DNA of 10,656 nucleotides from Clostridiales bacterium (GCA_016930475.1 JAFGGR010000024.1:1-10656); one strand, 5' to 3'; shown: positions 1 to 6,755, counted from the first letter of the stretch. The notes: generated by a model not told the origin, from the letters alone. Program-made: numbers and translations.

Positions 1-388
1 GAAGAATATTGCTCTTGGTCAGTTCAATGTCGTCCTCGCCCGACGATCTTGAATAAACACGCTTATAGTGATTATAAACCGCGACCGACAGTGCCTTCTT
101 GGCGCGCTCCTGGCCGATGACATACAGATCCAGAGACGTCTTCAACTCTTCGGGTGTCGGGACATGATCCAACTTGACATTCGCGGACTTGGGAAACACA
201 TACTCGTCGTCATCCGCCAAAAGAGATTCACAGAGAATGATACATTCGTTACAAATGTACACGGAGGGGCCGGCAAAAAGTCTGGCTACCTCATGCTCGG
301 TCTTTCCGCAAAAAGAACACCGCACGATCGGGGGATTCTCGTCTGATCCTCTCAAATGCCGGTCCGTCTTGCTCTTGTCATTGGTCAT
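1..388 (-). CDS. clpX: ATP-dependent Clp protease ATP-binding subunit ClpX, N-terminal part (gene runs off the left edge)
   Basis: ClpX is the AAA+ unfoldase that recognises tagged or damaged proteins in the cytoplasm and feeds them to the ClpP peptidase. Only the first 129 codons are in the window. They encode the N-terminal zinc-binding dimerisation domain, with four cysteines at C24, C27, C46 and C49 (CSFC and CNEC pairs 18 residues apart). The linker and the start of the AAA+ module follow, with the family motif YVIGQERAKKALSVAVYNHYKR at about residues 89-110. The Walker A loop would lie just outside the window. The ATG at 386-388 is preceded by GAGGG with a 6-nt spacer, and the zinc finger position fits the usual ClpX N-terminus. 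It lies 142 bp downstream of tig on the same strand with no clpP between them, as in B. subtilis. Identity is very secure; the 3' end is not visible. Confidence 0.96.
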   Translation of the reverse strand, partial: MTNDKSKTDRHLRGSDENPPIVRCSFCGKTEHEVARLFAGPSVYICNECIILCESLLADDDEYVFPKSANVKLDHVPTPEELKTSLDLYVIGQERAKKALSVAVYNHYKRVYSRSSGEDDIELTKSNIL

Positions 389-446
389 ATGCTGCCCTCA
401 CTATCCGCAAACGCATCCGGGCACCCCGCAGGGACCCGGTGCGACT

Positions 447-475
447 ATGATACCCATATGGTACCCGAAGTGCAA
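447..475 (-). promoter_or_regulatory. Candidate sigma-A-type promoter for clpX
   Basis: Read on the minus strand, TTGCAC (470-475) is followed by a 17-bp spacer and TATCAT (447-452). The -10 matches five of six consensus positions but the -35 only three. Transcription would start near 440, giving a leader of about 50 nt. That leader holds G+C-rich self-complementary segments (GCACC with GGTGC, CCGGG with CCCGG) and then the clpX ribosome binding site. No terminator with a U-run separates tig from clpX, so read-through from tig is also likely. This is inference from motif matching only. Confidence 0.35.
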
Positions 476-530
476 GCATCGTTCAATGATTCCTATGCTA
501 ACAAAATATTAAGAGTTGGTTGCACTCACA

Positions 531-2000
531 TTATTCCGCAGTCTGCTTTTTCTTTGCGGAAGACTTCTTTGCGGCCGGCTCATCGTCGATCTCTTTATCC
601 GCAGGCTTCTTGGCAGCCGTCTTCTTGGCTGTCGTCGCGGTCTTCTTCTCGGCGGAAGCCTTCCCCGCCTTCTTCTTCGGTGTCTTGTGATCCTCATGGT
701 CGTGATCGTGATGCGGATCCGTCTTGACAGCCGACGCAGTCAGTACGTCGATGGTCTTATGAACCACTACGCTCTCTCTGATGAAGCTGTCGTTTCCGCC
801 GAGTCTGCCGATCAAATCATCCTTTTGCATCCCGTACTGGGAGGCGATTTTCTCTATCTCCGCATCGAAATCTTCCGGGGTGACCTCGACCTTAAGAGCC
901 TTGGCGACTTCGTCGAGCACCAGATCACTCTTGACACGAACCTGTGCGATCGGCTCCAGACTCTTCTTGAAGTCTTCCATCGTTTGATTACTGTACTGGA
1001 GATATTGCTCCAGTTCGATGCCCTGTTGTCTCATTCGCATGGACTGGTCATTTTGCATCTGCTCGACTTCATTCTCGATCATGCACTCCGGAATTTCTAC
1101 CGACGCATTCTCGCAAACCGCTTGAACCACCGAGTTCTTGTACTCCTCCTCAGCGTGTTTCAGAGCCTGATCCTTAATCTTATCGAAAATGTCCTTACGG
1201 TATTCATCAAGCGTATCGAACTCACTGACATCCTTGGCAAATTCATCGTCCAATTGCGGTAGTTCCTTCTCACGGATCGCGTGAAGATGGATCGAAAAAG
1301 TCGCTTCTTTGCCCTTGAGTTCCTCGCTGTGATACTCTTCCGGGAAGGTAACCGTGATCGAGAATTCATCGTCAATCGAATGTCCGATTAATTGCTCCTC
1401 GAAACCCGGTATAAAACTGTTGGAACCGATCTTAAGATCGTGTCCTTCGCCTTTGCCACCATCGAAAGCGACGCCGTCCACAAATCCCTCGTAATCGATG
1501 GTCACTGTGTCACCGTCACGAACCGGACGATCGTCGACGGCGATCAGTCTGGCACTTCTCTCGCGAATACGCTCGATTTCCCGATCGACCTCGGCCTCGG
1601 AAGGCTCATGATAGTGATAGGGTGCTTCGACACCCATATACTCTCCCAGCTTGACCTCAGGACGGACGGTCACGGTAACGGTGTATTTCATCCCCGTCTC
1701 GGGGCTGATATCCAAAATATCCATCTCAGGCTTCGAAACGACAAGGAGCTTATGCTCCTCGATCGCCGCGCGGTACCCGTCGTTGACGATAAAATCGATC
1801 GCGTCATCATAGAGCGCTCCCTCACCGTAATACTGCTTTACAAGCTGAAAGGGTGCCTTTCCCTTGCGAAAGCCGGGAATCTGGAAACGGTTCTTGTTCT
1901 TAATGAAGGATTTCTGTACAGCCTCGGCAAATTCTTCCTTAGAAGCCTCCAGGGTAAGAACAACAACGCTGTTTTCTTTTTTCTCAAGTATAGCGGCCAT
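531..2000 (-). CDS. tig: Trigger factor, ribosome-associated chaperone and peptidyl-prolyl isomerase, with an extended basic tail
   Basis: Trigger factor binds the ribosome exit tunnel and holds nascent chains. The N-terminal ribosome-docking domain carries the signature GFRKGKAP at residues 43-50. The FKBP-type isomerase domain follows at about 155-245 (DGDTVTIDYEGFVDG, then FIPGFEEQLIG), and the helical C-terminal chaperone domain runs to about residue 425. At 489 residues it is some 60 longer than usual. The extra part is a His/Asp cluster (HHDHDHEDH, 430-438) and then a Lys/Ala/Thr-rich stretch to the end. The ATG is preceded by AAAGGAGA at a suitable distance. The gene lies upstream of clpX on the same strand, so folding and degradation functions are paired. 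The core identity is certain. The tail is in frame, with a clean stop just upstream of clpX; its role is unknown. Confidence 0.97.
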   Translation of the reverse strand: MAAILEKKENSVVVLTLEASKEEFAEAVQKSFIKNKNRFQIPGFRKGKAPFQLVKQYYGEGALYDDAIDFIVNDGYRAAIEEHKLLVVSKPEMDILDISPETGMKYTVTVTVRPEVKLGEYMGVEAPYHYHEPSEAEVDREIERIRERSARLIAVDDRPVRDGDTVTIDYEGFVDGVAFDGGKGEGHDLKIGSNSFIPGFEEQLIGHSIDDEFSITVTFPEEYHSEELKGKEATFSIHLHAIREKELPQLDDEFAKDVSEFDTLDEYRKDIFDKIKDQALKHAEEEYKNSVVQAVCENASVEIPECMIENEVEQMQNDQSMRMRQQGIELEQYLQYSNQTMEDFKKSLEPIAQVRVKSDLVLDEVAKALKVEVTPEDFDAEIEKIASQYGMQKDDLIGRLGGNDSFIRESVVVHKTIDVLTASAVKTDPHHDHDHEDHKTPKKKAGKASAEKKTATTAKKTAAKKPADKEIDDEPAAKKSSAKKKQTAE

Positions 2001-2044
2001 TTGATGCTTTCTCCTTTAAAACGAATCGATTTTACCAAGCAGTT

Positions 2045-2074
2045 ATTTTAACACAATCGCGAGGGTGTTGTAAA
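2045..2074 (-). promoter_or_regulatory. Probable promoter of tig
   Basis: On the minus strand TTTACA (2069-2074, five of six -35 positions) is followed by 18 bp and TAAAAT (2045-2050, five of six -10 positions). The start of transcription would be near 2038, about 38 nt before the tig ATG. An overlapping alternative uses TTGTGT (2051-2056), a 16-bp spacer and a second TAAAAT (2029-2034). Either fits a vegetative sigma factor. No operator such as CIRCE is visible. Confidence 0.55.
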
Positions 2075-2133
2075 CGAAAAACAGCGCGTTTGCAACCATT
2101 TCGCGATTTTGAGCGATGTCTTTACGGAATACA

Positions 2134-2157
2134 CAAGAGGCACTTCCATGCCTCTTG
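2134..2157 (-). terminator. Strong hairpin downstream of the nicotinamidase-like gene, likely a terminator
   Basis: CAAGAGGCA (2134-2142) and TGCCTCTTG (2149-2157) form a perfect 9-bp stem with a 6-nt loop. It lies about 40 nt after the stop codon of the upstream minus-strand gene and before the tig promoter, where a terminator is expected. It lacks a proper U-run on its 3' side in the minus direction (TGTATTCC follows), so termination may be inefficient or the hairpin may act as a 3'-end stabiliser. The rest of 2001-2195 holds only the tig promoter and ribosome binding site. Confidence 0.55.
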
Positions 2158-2195
2158 GGAAAAATTTTCGTCTTGCTCGATGCGTTCTCCGGACA

Positions 2196-2720
2196 TTAAC
2201 GGTTCGTCACTGTCACCTGGATCCCCGCCAAGACATCAAGTGTCTTTTCGTGGATCACCGAATCATGGCTATCGGTGCAGGAAGCGTCAACGATGATCTT
2301 GGCTTCCGGAAGCGCGGTCTTTGCCAACACGGCGTTTGAGAGCACACAGATATTGCTCACCAACCCGACCAATTCGATCTCGGCAAAACCAGAGGAACGC
2401 AAATAATCAAACAGTCGATCCGAACCGAACGTGTATTTTTCGAAAACAAGGCATCCCTTCGCCATTTCCTCCAGACGTCCATATAAATCATGACCCTTCG
2501 TGCCGCGCACACAATGGATGACCGGCAGATTAGTACCCTCCTGGGTCTCCAGATATTCCGGCTGATGCGTGTCCTTCGTAAAAACGACCGTTTCGCCCCG
2601 CTTTTTATAGTCTTCGATCTTCGCGCAGATCGGCTCATGAAGTTTCTCGGCACCCGGGAATCCGAGCGCTCCGTCAACGAAATCATTCTGGTAGTCCACC
2701 ACGATCAGAAGCTGTGTCAT
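2196..2720 (-). CDS. Nicotinamidase-like cysteine hydrolase (isochorismatase superfamily)
   Basis: This 174-residue cytoplasmic enzyme probably deamidates nicotinamide to nicotinate for NAD salvage, though other amides are possible in this superfamily. Numbering from the ATG at 2718-2720, the catalytic triad is visible: D9 in VVDYQNDFVDG, K95 in VFEKYTFG and the nucleophile C125 in LVSNICVLSNA. The metal site of PncA-type enzymes is suggested by D50 and H52 (TKDTH) and H69 (IHCVRGTKG). The extra histidine present in some PncA proteins near position 57 is not seen. An in-frame TTG at 2736-2738 would add six residues, but it overlaps the Shine-Dalgarno sequence, so the ATG is chosen. The gene stands alone between the divergent GH1 gene and tig. 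Superfamily is certain; nicotinamide as substrate is inferred from the metal ligands and the HCVxGTxG motif. Confidence 0.88.
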   Translation of the reverse strand: MTQLLIVVDYQNDFVDGALGFPGAEKLHEPICAKIEDYKKRGETVVFTKDTHQPEYLETQEGTNLPVIHCVRGTKGHDLYGRLEEMAKGCLVFEKYTFGSDRLFDYLRSSGFAEIELVGLVSNICVLSNAVLAKTALPEAKIIVDASCTDSHDSVIHEKTLDVLAGIQVTVTNR

Positions 2721-2727
2721 CAAATCA

Positions 2728-2735
2728 TCCTCCTT
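2728..2735 (-). promoter_or_regulatory. Ribosome binding site that fixes the start of the nicotinamidase-like gene
   Basis: AAGGAGGA on the minus strand is a near-perfect Shine-Dalgarno sequence, 7 nt before the ATG at 2718-2720. It excludes the longer reading from the in-frame TTG at 2736-2738, which lies just upstream of it. Confidence 0.85.
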
Positions 2736-2783
2736 CAACCGTTTGTAGCCTCATAATACGGTATGAACTCCGAAAAATAAACA

Positions 2784-2855
2784 CCCGAAGGCGCTCTCCT
2801 TTATGAAAGAATCGTTTATAATCAAGTCATCAATCAACCACGGCTTGCCTTCGGG
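2784..2855. repeat. Perfect 9-bp inverted repeat around a TATAAT box in the divergent intergenic region
   Basis: CCCGAAGGC (2784-2792) and GCCTTCGGG (2847-2855) are exact reverse complements 54 bp apart. Between them, at 2817-2822, is TATAAT on the plus strand, a plausible -10 for the GH1 gene although no good -35 stands at 16-18 bp. The right arm ends shortly before the GH1 ribosome binding site (GAGGGGA, 2861-2867). If transcription starts after the TATAAT, the left arm would be upstream DNA, so a paired operator is more likely than an RNA hairpin. In the minus direction the GCCTTCGGG arm is followed by TGTTTATTTTT. The function is inference. Confidence 0.4.
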
Positions 2856-2872
2856 CGATCGAGGGGATATTT

Positions 2873-4150
2873 ATGACTCGCTTTACTCCTTTTCATTTCA
2901 CCCACTCTGTCGAATTGGGCGTTGCGACGGCTCCGACTCAAATCGAGGGCTTCCCGACGAAAAACTCTTGGTACGACTGGGCATCGATTTCCGAAAAAAT
3001 CGTTGACGGCAGTTCTCCCTTTCGTGCCAACGAGCATTGGGATCGTTATAAAGAAGACATCGATCTGATGGCAAGTCTTCACATCCGCCATTACCGCCTC
3101 GGACTTGAATGGAGCCGGATCGAGCCGGAGGAGGGGCGATTTGATGAGGCAGTCGTCGAGCATTATCGCGAAGAACTGATATATATGCTCGAAAAGGGCA
3201 TCCGCCCGCTCGTCACACTCCATCACTTTTCAAACCCGAGTTGGTTTGAGCGCCGCGGCGGGTTTCTGAACAAAGACAGTATTGATATTTTCTTGCGCTT
3301 CGTTCGTTACGCAGTAAAAAAAATCTCAGACCTCTGCTCCGAATATATCACCGTCAACGAACCGAATGTGTACGCAGTGAACGGCTATCTGTACGGCATC
3401 TGGCCGCCCGGAAGAAAAAAGATCCGGGAAGCGTTTTCCGTCATGCGAAATCTTTCGATTTGTCACCTTCGAGCATATGAGGATATTCACGACATTTTCG
3501 GAAATAAGCCGGTAAGGGTCGGGTATGCCAACCACATGCGAGTTTTTCGCGCGAAAAGTAACTCGCCCTTCGGAAAACTTCAGTCCGAAATACTTGACTG
3601 CCTTTTTCAGGGCTCCGTTACGCGACTGATGACTACAGGACGATCCGCTTTCCCGATGTATTGGTTTTCGGGCGTGAAGAAATATCCGCACTGCGATTTT
3701 ATCGGAATAAACTATTACACCCGGTGTACTATGCATCTGCTTCAGGAAATTCCGGTCCCCGAGCATGTGCCCCACAACGATCTCGGCTGGGAAATATACC
3801 CGGATGGCATTACGGAACTTTGCGAAAAATATCACTGTCTCTATAAACTGCCGGTCTGGATCACGGAAAACGGAACATGCGATGCACGGGATGCTTTTCG
3901 CGCATCGTATATCTATGAGCACCTCCGAAGGATCGCCCTTTCTCTGCCCTTTGTTGAGCGATACTATCACTGGACATTCATCGACAATTTTGAATGGTCG
4001 GAGGGCGAAACCGCTCCGTTCGGCCTGGTGCAAAACGATTACGCCACGCAACGGCGCACCGTCCGGGAAAGCGGGAATTTCTACTCCGAAATCATTGCGG
4101 AAAACGGCGTCTCGCAGGAAATGATCGACATGTATCTTTCATCTGCGTAA
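2873..4150 (+). CDS. Glycoside hydrolase family 1 beta-glycosidase
   Basis: This 425-residue GH1 enzyme probably cleaves beta-glucosides or beta-galactosides by the retaining mechanism in the cytoplasm; there is no signal peptide. The TIM-barrel landmarks are in order: Q23 in the ATAPTQIEG motif, H118 in TLHHFSNPSWF, acid/base E163 in TVNEPN, NYYTR at 280-284, nucleophile E332 in ITENG, and the sugar-binding FEWSEG at 373-378. The FEWxEG form is typical of enzymes acting on unphosphorylated sugars, whereas phospho-beta-glucosidases have a serine/lysine motif there. It is somewhat short for GH1 (commonly about 440-480). The ATG follows GAGGGGA with a short spacer. No transporter or regulator gene is adjacent; a bidirectional terminator closes it downstream. 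Family and catalytic residues are secure, but the exact substrate is unknown. Confidence 0.93.
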   Translation: MTRFTPFHFTHSVELGVATAPTQIEGFPTKNSWYDWASISEKIVDGSSPFRANEHWDRYKEDIDLMASLHIRHYRLGLEWSRIEPEEGRFDEAVVEHYREELIYMLEKGIRPLVTLHHFSNPSWFERRGGFLNKDSIDIFLRFVRYAVKKISDLCSEYITVNEPNVYAVNGYLYGIWPPGRKKIREAFSVMRNLSICHLRAYEDIHDIFGNKPVRVGYANHMRVFRAKSNSPFGKLQSEILDCLFQGSVTRLMTTGRSAFPMYWFSGVKKYPHCDFIGINYYTRCTMHLLQEIPVPEHVPHNDLGWEIYPDGITELCEKYHCLYKLPVWITENGTCDARDAFRASYIYEHLRRIALSLPFVERYYHWTFIDNFEWSEGETAPFGLVQNDYATQRRTVRESGNFYSEIIAENGVSQEMIDMYLSSA

Positions 4151-4214
4151 GATGTTTCTTATATTTTGCCGTACAGTAAGTTCTTAATGATGTGTTGGGA
4201 GAAGCAAAAACGCG

Positions 4215-4251
4215 AAAACCCCCGGACACCATAAACGTGTTTGGGGGTTTT
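4215..4251. terminator. Bidirectional rho-independent terminator between the GH1 gene and tRNA-Arg
   Basis: AAAACCCCCGGACAC (4215-4229) pairs with GTGTTTGGGGGTTTT (4237-4251) to give a 15-bp stem, including two G-T wobbles, with a 7-nt loop. In the plus direction the stem ends in TTTT, about 65 nt past the GH1 stop. In the minus direction the transcript runs into TTTTCGCGTTTTTG, a fitting U-rich tail only a few bases after the tRNA 3' end. It therefore serves both convergent transcripts. Confidence 0.9.
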
Positions 4252-4255
4252 CTGT

Positions 4256-4332
4256 TGGCGCGCCCGGCAGAGATCGAATCCACAACCTTCTGATCCGTAG
4301 TCAGACACTCTATCCAGTTGAGCTACGGGCGC
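4256..4332 (-). tRNA. tRNA-Arg with anticodon ACG, CCA encoded
   Basis: The 77-nt cloverleaf reads on the minus strand from 4332. The acceptor GCGCCCG pairs perfectly with CGGGCGC, followed by discriminator G and an encoded CCA (4256-4258). The D-stem is GCTC/GAGT. The anticodon stem TCTGA/TCAGA encloses CTACGGA with anticodon ACG, presumably modified to ICG, which reads CGU/CGC/CGA arginine codons. The variable loop is AGGTT and the T-loop TTCGATC. The sequence closely resembles the B. subtilis tRNA-Arg(ACG) as I recall it. The T-stem GTGGA/TCTGC is odd: it has A53-U61 in place of the nearly invariant G53-C61, plus two G-U wobbles. It has its own promoter and terminator and is monocistronic. 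Confidence 0.95.
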
Positions 4333-4359
4333 AATTCACTGCTTATAACAGCACGTTGT

Positions 4360-4388
4360 ATTTTATGCCACACGTCCGTTCTTGTCAA
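4360..4388 (-). promoter_or_regulatory. Strong sigma-A-type promoter of tRNA-Arg
   Basis: On the minus strand a perfect TTGACA (4383-4388) is followed by a 17-bp spacer and TAAAAT (4360-4365, five of six). Transcription would start near 4353, leaving a 5' leader of about 20 nt before the mature tRNA end at 4332. It is the best promoter in the window and fits a stable RNA gene. Confidence 0.85.
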
Positions 4389-4540
4389 TGGAGAACCTCG
4401 CTTCATTTTTCGAAAAGGCACTCGGCACGGTTAAGCTTCAAAAATTCGCCCGACATGTCATGATCCCTTGCTAAACGATCGGGAATCGCTCTTCCCGCTT
4501 GAACTTCTTCGGTCCGTGATGGTATTGTTAGTCTGAAAGT

Positions 4541-5338
4541 ATGTGCAGGGTATGCGCGACTTTTCATAACGAACAACAAGACTGGCGGTATGTTGCACAA
4601 ATGATCATGGATCCCGAGACCAACCGATTGGTGCTTCCGCACCTTTACAACGCCCGTGATATGGGCGGCATGATGACCCGATCCGGAAAGCGGACGGCGT
4701 ATAAACGCTTTATTCGCTCCGATTCGCCGGCGGCACTGGACGAACAGAGTGTGGACGAACTGATTGCCTACTCGGTCCGGACCGTTATCGACCTTCGTTC
4801 CCTTCAGGAGATGGAACGAACGGGCAACCCGTTTATCCACCGGCCTGAGATTCTTTTTCGAAACATTCCTCTGATCGCCATCGATCCCGAGGATCGCGAC
4901 GACCCGACAATGGGCTATCTGGTCGAGAATCGACTCGGTCATCTTTACATAATGATGCTTGAGCATTCGAGAGAAGCATTGGTTGATGTTTTTCGAACGA
5001 TCATCACCGCACCGGAGGGTGCCATCGTGTTTCACTGCCTGCACGGAAAGGACCGGACCGGGCTGATCGCTGCGCTTCTTTTCCTGTTGGCCGGGGTTTC
5101 CCGCGACGATATCGTCGGCAATTACGCCTCGTCCTTTGAATATATTCGGCCGCTGGTCGATCCTCTTTTTAAAAGCATGCCGGAAAACACACACCATATG
5201 TATCGCTCCGACGCGGAAAATATGTGCTTTCTTATGGATCACATCGACGCGCAATATGAAGGCCGTGCGGATTTATATTTGCAAGGTTTGGGCTTCAGCG
5301 AAAGAGACATCGACAAGATCCGGGATCGGATGTTCTGA
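4541..5338 (+). CDS. Protein tyrosine phosphatase family protein with HCxxGKDRTG loop
   Basis: The protein belongs to the bacterial tyrosine/dual-specificity phosphatase group with the signature HCLHGKDRTG at residues 165-174, where C166 is the nucleophile and R172 binds phosphate. Other family landmarks are NARDMGG (37-43) near the N-terminus, which usually opens the domain, and VIDLRSLQEMER (82-93). There is no signal peptide or membrane segment, so it is probably cytoplasmic. Its substrate could be phosphotyrosine, a phosphoinositide or another phosphoester; sequence alone does not decide. The start is uncertain: the ATG at 4541 has no clear ribosome binding site, and in-frame ATGs at 4601 and 4607 would still leave the whole domain intact. 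It stands alone on the plus strand, convergent with the lipoprotein gene 22 bp downstream. Between it and the tRNA promoter (4389-4540) I see no gene. Confidence 0.85.
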   Translation: MCRVCATFHNEQQDWRYVAQMIMDPETNRLVLPHLYNARDMGGMMTRSGKRTAYKRFIRSDSPAALDEQSVDELIAYSVRTVIDLRSLQEMERTGNPFIHRPEILFRNIPLIAIDPEDRDDPTMGYLVENRLGHLYIMMLEHSREALVDVFRTIITAPEGAIVFHCLHGKDRTGLIAALLFLLAGVSRDDIVGNYASSFEYIRPLVDPLFKSMPENTHHMYRSDAENMCFLMDHIDAQYEGRADLYLQGLGFSERDIDKIRDRMF

Positions 5339-5360
5339 CCCGCACTCGGCATTTCGGGTT

Positions 5361-6728
5361 CTAGATCGCCTCGAGAGTGATTCCGGATACCGTGTCGCCG
5401 GCTCCGCGTGAGAGACGGATTCTGAGCCGGTACGCCTGCTCGTCATTCTCGGTGATGAGAATGAATCCGGTCTCATCCGCGAAGGGATACAACGCCATGA
5501 AATCGTCGAGCGTCATGCCGACCCGGATACTTCTTCCGATCGAAAAATCAGGTCCCGTGGATCCGATCTGAATACGGGTGATCACACCTTCCCAGGCACC
5601 ACTGGAATCAATGGTTCCTCGGAGATTGATCCGGGCCGTTTGATAATCGACGATCAGGTCATACTCCGGCTCCGTCGCTTGGGTTTTAATCGAACCGGAT
5701 GGGTCGATCCGGCTGAATGTGGTCAGCAACGGATCTCCGAGCAGGGACTCAAAATATGCGTTGTTCGAATGATCTCCGATGCGCAGGGTACGTGTATTCC
5801 CGGAATAGAGATATAGATCTCTGACCTTCAAGGTATCCGTCAGAACGTCATTTACGATAATGACACCGAAATCACTTCTTGAAATCGTGACCGTGCGGGG
5901 CTCATACTCGAGCAATTCATCATCCAAAACGCCCTGCTGATTGAAGACGATTTGTGTGATATCCGCTGAGGCCATGCGATATTCCCGGAAGTCGGTTTTG
6001 ACCCTCAATAGGTAGAACCGGCACATCTCCTCTGCCTTCAGGCGGATCGTACTGTTCGAAAAGGAATAATCCCGGTCATGATAACTATTCTGAAGCATCG
6101 AATAGACCGCATCCGCGTTCTGATCCTGCAGCGAGGTAAAATACAATTCCGAAAAGCGGTACATTTCGACACATTGACGCGCCCACTCAGATGAGAGATA
6201 AAGGGTCCCGTTCTCCTTTTGCTGAAAATAGATCAGCGTCGAGTCGTCTTCTTTTACTCCATCATACTCCAGCATCACCGGAACGCTTATTTCCAAGAGT
6301 TCTTCTTCGCTCGGGAGTTTTTCGATGAGAGCCTCGCAAATTTCGAGACGGCTGTCGTCCTTCATAATCTGAAAAGAAAGGAGCGCTCCTTTTCCGTCCC
6401 CGAGTCTTGCCAAAACGCCGATGTACTCCTCGAATTCAGCGATCGACATCCCGTCTAATTGGTGATTGGGGACGGAAGAATAGACCGTCGCGATCTGACT
6501 CGGGTCAGTCAGACAAGAGGAAATGAGGCGAACCAAATTGGACTTCCCGATGGGCGGCTCATTTTCCTGAAGACGCGATTGACCTCCGGTCAACCGATCG
6601 ATCAAGCCGGAGATATCGGAGCAGGAGATCAGGGAAAACGACATGATAACGACCAGAAACGCTGCCGCAGCACGAATCCGAACGGCGTGGAATTTATCCT
6701 TGATTCCTCTCATCGTCTCGTGATGCAA
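5361..6728 (-). CDS. Putative lipoprotein of unknown function
   Basis: I do not recognise the family. From the TTG start the 455-residue protein has a basic N-terminus (KDKFHAVRIR), a hydrophobic segment at about 20-32 and a lipobox LISC with C36 as the likely lipid-modified cysteine, so it should be anchored on the outer face of the membrane. The mature part is hydrophilic. An alpha-rich region to about residue 250 is followed by a beta-rich C-terminal half. Two stretches there look alike in style (IGDHSNNAYFESLLGDP and IRVGMTLDDFMALYPF), recalling the short beta-alpha units found in many clostridial lipoproteins; that resemblance is only suggestive. It follows rlmB by 27 bp on the same strand, so it is probably the last gene of the cysE operon. 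In B. subtilis yacP occupies this slot. Expression is supported by context and signal peptide. Confidence 0.8.
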   Translation of the reverse strand: MHHETMRGIKDKFHAVRIRAAAAFLVVIMSFSLISCSDISGLIDRLTGGQSRLQENEPPIGKSNLVRLISSCLTDPSQIATVYSSVPNHQLDGMSIAEFEEYIGVLARLGDGKGALLSFQIMKDDSRLEICEALIEKLPSEEELLEISVPVMLEYDGVKEDDSTLIYFQQKENGTLYLSSEWARQCVEMYRFSELYFTSLQDQNADAVYSMLQNSYHDRDYSFSNSTIRLKAEEMCRFYLLRVKTDFREYRMASADITQIVFNQQGVLDDELLEYEPRTVTISRSDFGVIIVNDVLTDTLKVRDLYLYSGNTRTLRIGDHSNNAYFESLLGDPLLTTFSRIDPSGSIKTQATEPEYDLIVDYQTARINLRGTIDSSGAWEGVITRIQIGSTGPDFSIGRSIRVGMTLDDFMALYPFADETGFILITENDEQAYRLRIRLSRGAGDTVSGITLEAI

Positions 6729-6736
6729 AACCTTTC

Positions 6737-6741
6737 CCTCC
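6737..6741 (-). promoter_or_regulatory. Ribosome binding site pointing to a TTG start for the lipoprotein
   Basis: GGAGG on the minus strand stands 8 nt before TTG at 6726-6728, an ideal spacing. The first in-frame ATG, at 6711-6713, is 23 nt away from it and has no good site of its own. The TTG is therefore the better start; it adds five residues before the signal peptide. Confidence 0.65.
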
Positions 6742-6755
6742 GGTCGATCTGTTGG

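Noticed and set aside
516..1262. Plus-strand open reading frame of 248 codons opposite tig
   Set aside because: It lies antisense to the trigger factor coding sequence, and its Leu/Arg-rich start is just the complement of the Lys/Ala tail codons.
2739..2872. Riboswitch or small gene in the divergent region
   Set aside because: It is too short and has no conserved aptamer pattern or credible reading frame; only the inverted repeat, a -10-like box and ribosome binding sites can be supported.
4403..5254. Open reading frame of 283 codons on the minus strand opposite the phosphatase
   Set aside because: The plus-strand frame carries the intact HCxxGKDRTG phosphatase motif; the antisense frame shows no family features.
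5339..5360. Possible terminator between the convergent phosphatase and lipoprotein genes
   Set aside because: Only a 5-bp ACCCG/CGGGT stem with a long loop and no U-run is present.
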